Source: JAPLDA01 sp043742705
GTDB taxonomy: Bacteria > Bacteroidota > Bacteroidia > AKYH767-A > 2013-40CM-41-45
Direction: 5' to 3'
NCBI GenBank assembly: GCA_043742705.1
Contig: JAYTXY010000204.1
Coordinates: forward strand, 1-10,933
Length of the DNA stretch: 10,933 nucleotides
The notes beneath the pieces are model-generated. The model ran no database searches and was not told the DNA's origin. It worked only from the letters and a program-made list of their open reading frames with translations. A program made the translations under genes and the position numbers. The first letter of the stretch is position 1. Every line of letters begins with the position of its first letter. Of the stretch, positions 7,222 through 10,933 are shown piece after piece.

Positions 7222-8595
7222 ATGAAAAAAATTATTGTTTCAGGTTTTATTTTCGGAGTCATTTTCCTGCTTTCACAATGCAGGAAACCGGATGTATTTC
7301 CTGAGGAGCAATACGATGAGCGATTAAGCGGTGGAAACCAAACTACGTTTGATGCAACCTCCCATGCATTCTCGCATGAGTTTGATGGCATGAGTGAATA
7401 CGATTTAAGCATCCATGAACTGGGCGATGCTGCATTTGAACAAACTTTTGTAACAGCTCCTGCTCCTGTCAACAGTGGACTGGGTCCGGCTTTTAACAAT
7501 GTATCGTGCATCTCCTGTCATCACAATGATGGAATTGGTGTTCCGACTGCAGGAAGCAGTCAATCCAGCCTGCTAATGAGAATAAGTTTTCCCGGAACCG
7601 ATGAGCATGGAGGTCCTGTTGCTGTTCCAAGCTATGGAACTCAGCTACAGGACAAAGCAGTGTTTGGAAAATTACCAGAATGTACTGTCAACATTTCTTA
7701 TTCAACGCAAACGTATTCTTTTCCTGACGGAGAAAATTATTCGTTGCGAACTCCGACATATACGCTCTCAAACCTTCACACTGCGATTTCCGGAAGTTAT
7801 TTGTTATCGCCACGATTAGCTCCTCCAGTTTTTGGATTAGGACTGCTCAATGCAATTCCGGAAGAAACAATTCTTGCAAGTGCAGATATTGGTGATGCAA
7901 ATGGTGATGGCATCAGTGGCAAACCAAATTATGTATGGAATCCTGAAAAGCAAGAGAAATCTCTCGGACGTTTTGGATTAAAAGCAAATACTGCAAGACT
8001 TCTCACTCAGGTTGCCGCTGCTTACAACAACGACATTGGAATTACGAGCAGAATTTTCCTGAAAGAAACGATTCATGGTCAGTCGCAAATGGATAACTTA
8101 AACGATGACTATGAACTTCCTGACAGTATTCTGAATGCTGTAAAATTCTACGTTCAAACATTGCAAGTTCCTGCGCGAAGAAATGTTACTGATCCACAGG
8201 TAATCAGAGGGAAACAACTCTTCGCAGCAGCGAAATGTACAAGTTGTCACCTTCCGAATGTTACCACAAGCGTGAATGTTGCTTTTCCTTTACTGAGTAA
8301 TCAACTCATTCATCCTTACACTGATTTGCTGTTACATGACATGGGTTCCGGGCTTGCTGACGGAAGACCAGATTTTGATGCAGATGGAAACGAGTGGCGG
8401 ACAGCACCTTTGTGGGGCGTTGGCTTATTTGAAACTGTAAATTTTCCAGCCTATTATTTACACGATGGTAGAGCACAAACACTGACAGAAGCAATCATGT
8501 GGCATGGTGGAGAAGCCTTGCAATCGAAAAACTATGTGGAGCAACTAAGCAAAACGGATCGTGAAGCGCTGCTTAAATTTTTGAAGTCTTTGTAA
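7222..8595 (+). CDS. Di-heme cytochrome c, DHOR family (DUF1111, putative peroxidase)
   Basis: A 457-residue exported protein with two covalent heme sites: CISCH (Cys96, Cys99, His100) in VSCISCHHNDGIG and CTSCH (Cys339, Cys342, His343) in AAKCTSCHLPN. The C-terminal region has the family signature with HDMGSGLADG, EWRTAPLWGVGL and YLHDGRAQTLTEAIMWHGGEA, shared in part with BCCP/MauG di-heme enzymes. The acidic DIGDANGDGISG loop (223-234) could bind calcium. The signal peptide ends LLSQC-RK (Cys20); the Gln before Cys is unusual for a lipobox, so lipidation is uncertain. DHOR proteins are annotated as putative peroxidases and are found with imelysins in iron loci, where a role in changing the redox state of iron is suspected but unproven. 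It is the last gene of the operon. Heme maturation needs cytochrome c assembly proteins encoded elsewhere. Confidence 0.92.
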   Translation: MKKIIVSGFIFGVIFLLSQCRKPDVFPEEQYDERLSGGNQTTFDATSHAFSHEFDGMSEYDLSIHELGDAAFEQTFVTAPAPVNSGLGPAFNNVSCISCHHNDGIGVPTAGSSQSSLLMRISFPGTDEHGGPVAVPSYGTQLQDKAVFGKLPECTVNISYSTQTYSFPDGENYSLRTPTYTLSNLHTAISGSYLLSPRLAPPVFGLGLLNAIPEETILASADIGDANGDGISGKPNYVWNPEKQEKSLGRFGLKANTARLLTQVAAAYNNDIGITSRIFLKETIHGQSQMDNLNDDYELPDSILNAVKFYVQTLQVPARRNVTDPQVIRGKQLFAAAKCTSCHLPNVTTSVNVAFPLLSNQLIHPYTDLLLHDMGSGLADGRPDFDADGNEWRTAPLWGVGLFETVNFPAYYLHDGRAQTLTEAIMWHGGEALQSKNYVEQLSKTDREALLKFLKSL

Positions 8596-8621
8596 TTCGC
8601 AGGCAAGAGATTCTATTTTCC

Positions 8622-8629
8622 TACATTTA
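8622..8629 (+). promoter_or_regulatory. Weak candidate -7 element for lolD
   Basis: TACATTTA differs from the Bacteroidota -7 element TAnnTTTG only in its last base and lies 23 bases before the lolD ATG. No TTTG is found at a normal -33 distance; the nearest (8589-8592) is 29 bases upstream. It is a suggestion only. Confidence 0.3.
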
Positions 8630-8652
8630 CGCCACTAAATTTTTTATAAGCA

Positions 8653-9303
8653 ATGATAAAGGCGAGTGGCTTAAAAAAGTCGTACGATCACCTTAACGTA
8701 TTAAAAGGAATTGACCTTGAAATAAAAAAAGGAGAGGTCGTTTCCATTGTCGGTGCTTCCGGTGCCGGAAAGAGTACGCTGCTTCATATCCTCGGCACGC
8801 TTGACAAAGCGGATACAGGAACGATCAAAATTAATGATGAAGATGTTTCATCGCTCTCGCAAAAAAAACTTTCTGCTTTCAGGAACAAACACATTGGTTT
8901 TGTTTTTCAATCGCATCATTTGTTGCCGGAATTCAATGCGCTTGAGAATGTCTGTATGCCTGCTTTCATTGCCGGTCAAAGTAAACGTGACGCTGAAAAA
9001 AGGGCAACTGATCTTTTAACACTGATGAATCTGGCTGATCGTCTCACACATCGTCCCAACGAATTGAGTGGAGGAGAACAACAGCGTGTTGCTGTAGCAC
9101 GTGCATTGATCAACAATCCATCCGTAATTTTTGCTGATGAGCCATCAGGAAACCTGGACTCTGCATCAGCGAAATCGTTACACCAATTATTTTTTGAATT
9201 GAGAAATAAATTGCAACAAACTTTCGTTATTGTTACACACAACGAAGAACTGGCAAACATGGCAGACAGAAAGCTGGTGATGAAGGATGGGATGATCGTC
9301 TGA
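8653..9303 (+). CDS. lolD: LolD-like ABC transporter ATPase (lipoprotein release)
   Basis: A 216-residue nucleotide-binding subunit with every ABC motif in order: Walker A GASGAGKST (34-42), Q-loop Gln86 in GFVFQSHHLLPEF, signature LSGGEQQR (138-145), Walker B VIFADEP (158-164), D-loop GNLD and switch His196 in THNEE. The HHLLPEFNALENV stretch and short length are typical of LolD and the wider MacB-type exporter group. LolD powers LolC/E-type membrane proteins that release lipoproteins from the inner membrane; no permease gene is adjacent, as is common in Bacteroidota where lolD stands apart. It could instead serve another MacB-type permease. The gene starts 57 bases after the DHOR gene; a partial -7 element (TACATTTA, 8622-8629) suggests its own promoter, though readthrough from the operon is possible. 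Confidence 0.88.
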   Translation: MIKASGLKKSYDHLNVLKGIDLEIKKGEVVSIVGASGAGKSTLLHILGTLDKADTGTIKINDEDVSSLSQKKLSAFRNKHIGFVFQSHHLLPEFNALENVCMPAFIAGQSKRDAEKRATDLLTLMNLADRLTHRPNELSGGEQQRVAVARALINNPSVIFADEPSGNLDSASAKSLHQLFFELRNKLQQTFVIVTHNEELANMADRKLVMKDGMIV

Positions 9304-9327
9304 TTCAAGATTGAAGATTAGAAATTG
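9300..9327. repeat. Degenerate heptamer repeat between lolD and the Kelch gene
   Basis: Four heptamers run head to tail: CTGATTC (9300-9306), AAGATTG (9307-9313), AAGATTA (9314-9320) and GAAATTG (9321-9327), fitting a loose xxGATTx pattern. The first includes the lolD stop codon. Only 36 bases separate lolD from the next ATG, and this repeat fills most of them; no promoter is recognisable there. Confidence 0.5.
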
Positions 9328-9339
9328 AAAATAATACGC

Positions 9340-10614
9340 ATGAAAATATTTATGTACAATAATTTTTCTAAAATCTTTACTGCGTTTTTTATATTATTCA
9401 TTGTTCAATCTTCCATATTCAATTCCTTCGCTCAGTCACCGAATACCTGGACACAGAAAGCAAGTTTTCCCGGAGTACCAAGAATTGGTACTGTAGGATT
9501 TAACATTGGAACGAAAGCATATGTAGGAACGGGACAAGACAGCAGCTTAAATTTACTGACCGACTTTTGGGAATATGATCCTTCCGCAAATACATGGACA
9601 CGCCTTGCTGACTTTCCTGGTAGTGCAAGACGCGATGCTGTAGGTTTTTTTATTGGTTCAAAAGGCTACGTAGGAACGGGATTTGACGGAGCAAATAACC
9701 TGAAAGATTTTTGGGAGTACGATCCTTCTTTAAATAGCTGGACTCAAAAGAAAAACCTTGGAGGAAATGTAAACACCAATTCGCGTAGAGAAGCTATTGC
9801 ATTTACACTTAACAACAATGGATATGTTGCTACGGGATACGATGGAAACAATGTGTATAACAGGGAATGCTGGAAATTTGACGGAGACACAACCTGGATA
9901 AGAAAAGCAGATATCAACAGTAATTTTTCAACCGGAAAACGATGGGCTGTTTCATTCACGATTGATTCCTCTGCATACATTGGCTGCGGCTTCAATTATT
10001 CTCAGGATTTTAAAAAAGATGTATGGAGATACAACCTTGCTGCAAATACTTGGACACAACGTGCTGATTTTGGTGGTGACGGAAGATCAAGAGCTGTTGC
10101 ATTTTCCTCAAGAGGCAGAGGTTTTATAGGAACAGGAAACAATACACACTACGAGAGTGATTTCTGGCAATACAATCCTCAGTCGAATGTATGGATACAG
10201 GTGACTGATTATCCAGGAGCAATTATCGGAGGTATCGGACTTACTTTAAATGATACAGGTTATGTTGGCTTGGGTCGCGACAGCATAGCGTTCCGCACCG
10301 ACTTCTGGCAATACACTCCTGATTCAACAATTGGAATTCTTGAAAATCCTGATCAACGATTGGAGGCAACTGTTTTTCCAAATCCTTTTTCTACATCAGC
10401 CACTTTAAAAATCGGAGATGATAAACAACTTCATTCGGGAATTTATAATTTCACATTGTATGATGCCAATGGAAATAAAGTAAGAGAAGAATCTCTGACT
10501 AAAAACTTTTTGCTGATTGAACGAAAGAAACTTCTATCAGGAATTTATTTTTATTCGATTTGGAAAGGCGGGAGTTATAACATTTCTTCATCGGGGAAGA
10601 TTGTTATTGACTAA
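9340..10614 (+). CDS. Secreted six-repeat Kelch protein with T9SS type A sorting domain
   Basis: From the ATG at 9340 the protein has 424 residues; an in-frame TTG at 9325 and an ATG at 9352 are alternatives, but 9340 gives a normal signal peptide (Lys-rich start, hydrophobic 12-28, cleavage near SFA-Q at 31). Residues about 35-329 hold six repeats of roughly 48-53 residues, each built as NTWT...(R)..AVGF....GYVGTG......DFWEYDP, the Kelch pattern, enough for one complete six-bladed beta-propeller. Residues 330-424 form a type IX secretion C-terminal sorting domain: VFPNPFS near 345-351, FTLYDANGNKV near 371-381 and LLSGIYFYSIWKGG near 398-411. The protein should cross the outer membrane through the Por system and be released or anchored on the surface. 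Kelch propellers mostly mediate binding, and no catalytic residues are recognisable. It lies 36 bases after lolD, with no clear promoter. Confidence 0.88.
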   Translation: MKIFMYNNFSKIFTAFFILFIVQSSIFNSFAQSPNTWTQKASFPGVPRIGTVGFNIGTKAYVGTGQDSSLNLLTDFWEYDPSANTWTRLADFPGSARRDAVGFFIGSKGYVGTGFDGANNLKDFWEYDPSLNSWTQKKNLGGNVNTNSRREAIAFTLNNNGYVATGYDGNNVYNRECWKFDGDTTWIRKADINSNFSTGKRWAVSFTIDSSAYIGCGFNYSQDFKKDVWRYNLAANTWTQRADFGGDGRSRAVAFSSRGRGFIGTGNNTHYESDFWQYNPQSNVWIQVTDYPGAIIGGIGLTLNDTGYVGLGRDSIAFRTDFWQYTPDSTIGILENPDQRLEATVFPNPFSTSATLKIGDDKQLHSGIYNFTLYDANGNKVREESLTKNFLLIERKKLLSGIYFYSIWKGGSYNISSSGKIVID

Positions 10615-10631
10615 AGGAGACGGAGTAATGC

Positions 10632-10677
10632 GAGAAAGTGAGAAAGTGAGAAAGTGAGAAAGTGAGAAAGTGAAAGT
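10632..10677. repeat. Octamer tandem repeat, GAGAAAGT x5 plus partial copy
   Basis: Five perfect copies of GAGAAAGT occupy 10632-10671, followed by a partial GAAAGT at 10672-10677. The array fills most of the 64-base gap between the convergent Kelch and selD genes and stops one base before the selD stop codon. It contains no hairpin, so it is not an intrinsic terminator. A perfect array of this kind is expected to change copy number by strand slippage. Confidence 0.92.
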
Positions 10678-10678
10678 T

Positions 10679-10933
10679 TTACTCTGATACTTCAATTACA
10701 ACTTCTCTTTTTTCAGTAATCATTGCGATTGGTGTATCTGAAATTTTTATTCCTTCCCCTTTAACTACTTTTAGAAAATCTTCTTTCGCTGACGGATCTA
10801 CTGCAGCAAGCAATCCCCCACTCGTCTGCGGATCACAGAGTGTAATAAATGCCGGACCGTTTATTCCTTTTACTTTAGGCTCAAAGCTGTTCCAATTCCG
10901 GTAGACACTATCAGGAATAATAAACTCGTTCAG
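10679..10933 (-). CDS. selD: Selenide, water dikinase (selenophosphate synthetase), C-terminal part
   Basis: Reading the minus strand from the window edge to the TAA at 10681-10679 gives 84 residues. The segment with TLCDPQTSGGLLAAV is the conserved C-terminal block of SelD (DPQTSGGLL), and the preceding VYRNWNSFEPKV resembles the NxxS-type segment seen before it in SelD proteins. SelD is a cytoplasmic enzyme that makes selenophosphate from selenide and ATP, supplying selenium for selenocysteine or for 2-selenouridine in tRNA. The catalytic N-terminal Cys or Sec and the ATP-binding glycine loop are outside the window, so it is not known whether this SelD is itself a selenoprotein. The protein ends EVSE just past the octamer array. 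The gene converges on the Kelch gene. Confidence 0.88.
   Translation of the reverse strand: MNEFIIPDSVYRNWNSFEPKVKGINGPAFITLCDPQTSGGLLAAVDPSAKEDFLKVVKGEGIKISDTPIAMITEKREVVIEVSE

Noticed and set aside
7047..7511. 154-residue minus-strand open frame across the imelysin-DHOR junction
   Set aside because: It lies opposite two strongly supported genes with conserved motifs and its translation resembles no family; a shadow frame.
4438..8595. CRISPR, phage or mobile-element origin of the operon
   Set aside because: No integrase, transposase, terminal repeats, tRNA or composition shift is visible at its borders; it looks like ordinary chromosomal DNA.
9325..9339. TTG at 9325 as the start of the Kelch gene
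   Set aside because: It lies in the degenerate heptamer repeat; the ATG at 9340 gives a compact signal peptide, and TTG starts are rare. The ATG at 9352 cannot be excluded.

Overview
The window looks like chromosomal DNA from a free-living or environmental member of the Bacteroidota, probably of the Chitinophagales, Sphingobacteriales or Flavobacteriales type. The evidence is: a secreted protein ending in a type IX secretion (T9SS) sorting domain; a CBM9/DUF5916 outer-membrane protein of the kind abundant in this phylum; lipoproteins with Bacteroidota-style lipoboxes followed by Lys or Arg; Bacteroidota -7 promoter elements (TAnnTTTG) before several genes; and A-rich leaders without Shine-Dalgarno sequences. 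TGA serves as a normal stop. The base composition is moderately AT-rich and uniform, and there is no integrase, transposase, phage gene, CRISPR array or RNA gene, so this is not an obvious island.

Layout. Positions 1-981 (minus) hold most of sucC, the succinyl-CoA synthetase beta subunit, cut off at its C-terminus by the window edge. Upstream of it, also on minus, is a DinB/YfiT-like metal-binding four-helix protein (1083-1604). A 307-base divergent intergenic region follows. It holds a promoter at each end and, between them, a perfect 15-bp inverted repeat built from tandem TACGAAT heptamers. Then comes a plus-strand gene for a large CBM9/DUF5916 protein (1912-4308).

The core of the window is a tightly spaced plus-strand cluster, 4438-8595: an outer-membrane porin-like barrel, a Tat-exported Rieske [2Fe-2S] lipoprotein, an imelysin (peptidase M75 family) lipoprotein, and a di-heme cytochrome c of the DHOR (DUF1111) family. 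It is preceded by a TAnnTTTG promoter whose -33 region lies inside a near-perfect 21-bp palindrome resembling a Fur/PerR-family operator. Imelysin plus DHOR is a recognised pairing in bacterial iron-acquisition loci. The porin and Rieske partners extend it into what looks like a complete metal-responsive redox and uptake module of the cell envelope. This is the most interesting object here.

Downstream are lolD (8653-9303), the ATPase of the lipoprotein-release ABC transporter; a secreted Kelch protein with six repeats and a T9SS sorting domain (9340-10614); an array of five GAGAAAGT octamers; and, convergent, the C-terminal end of selD (10679-10933, minus), selenophosphate synthetase. Short period-7 or period-8 repeats occur in four of the intergenic stretches, which is a second pattern worth following.
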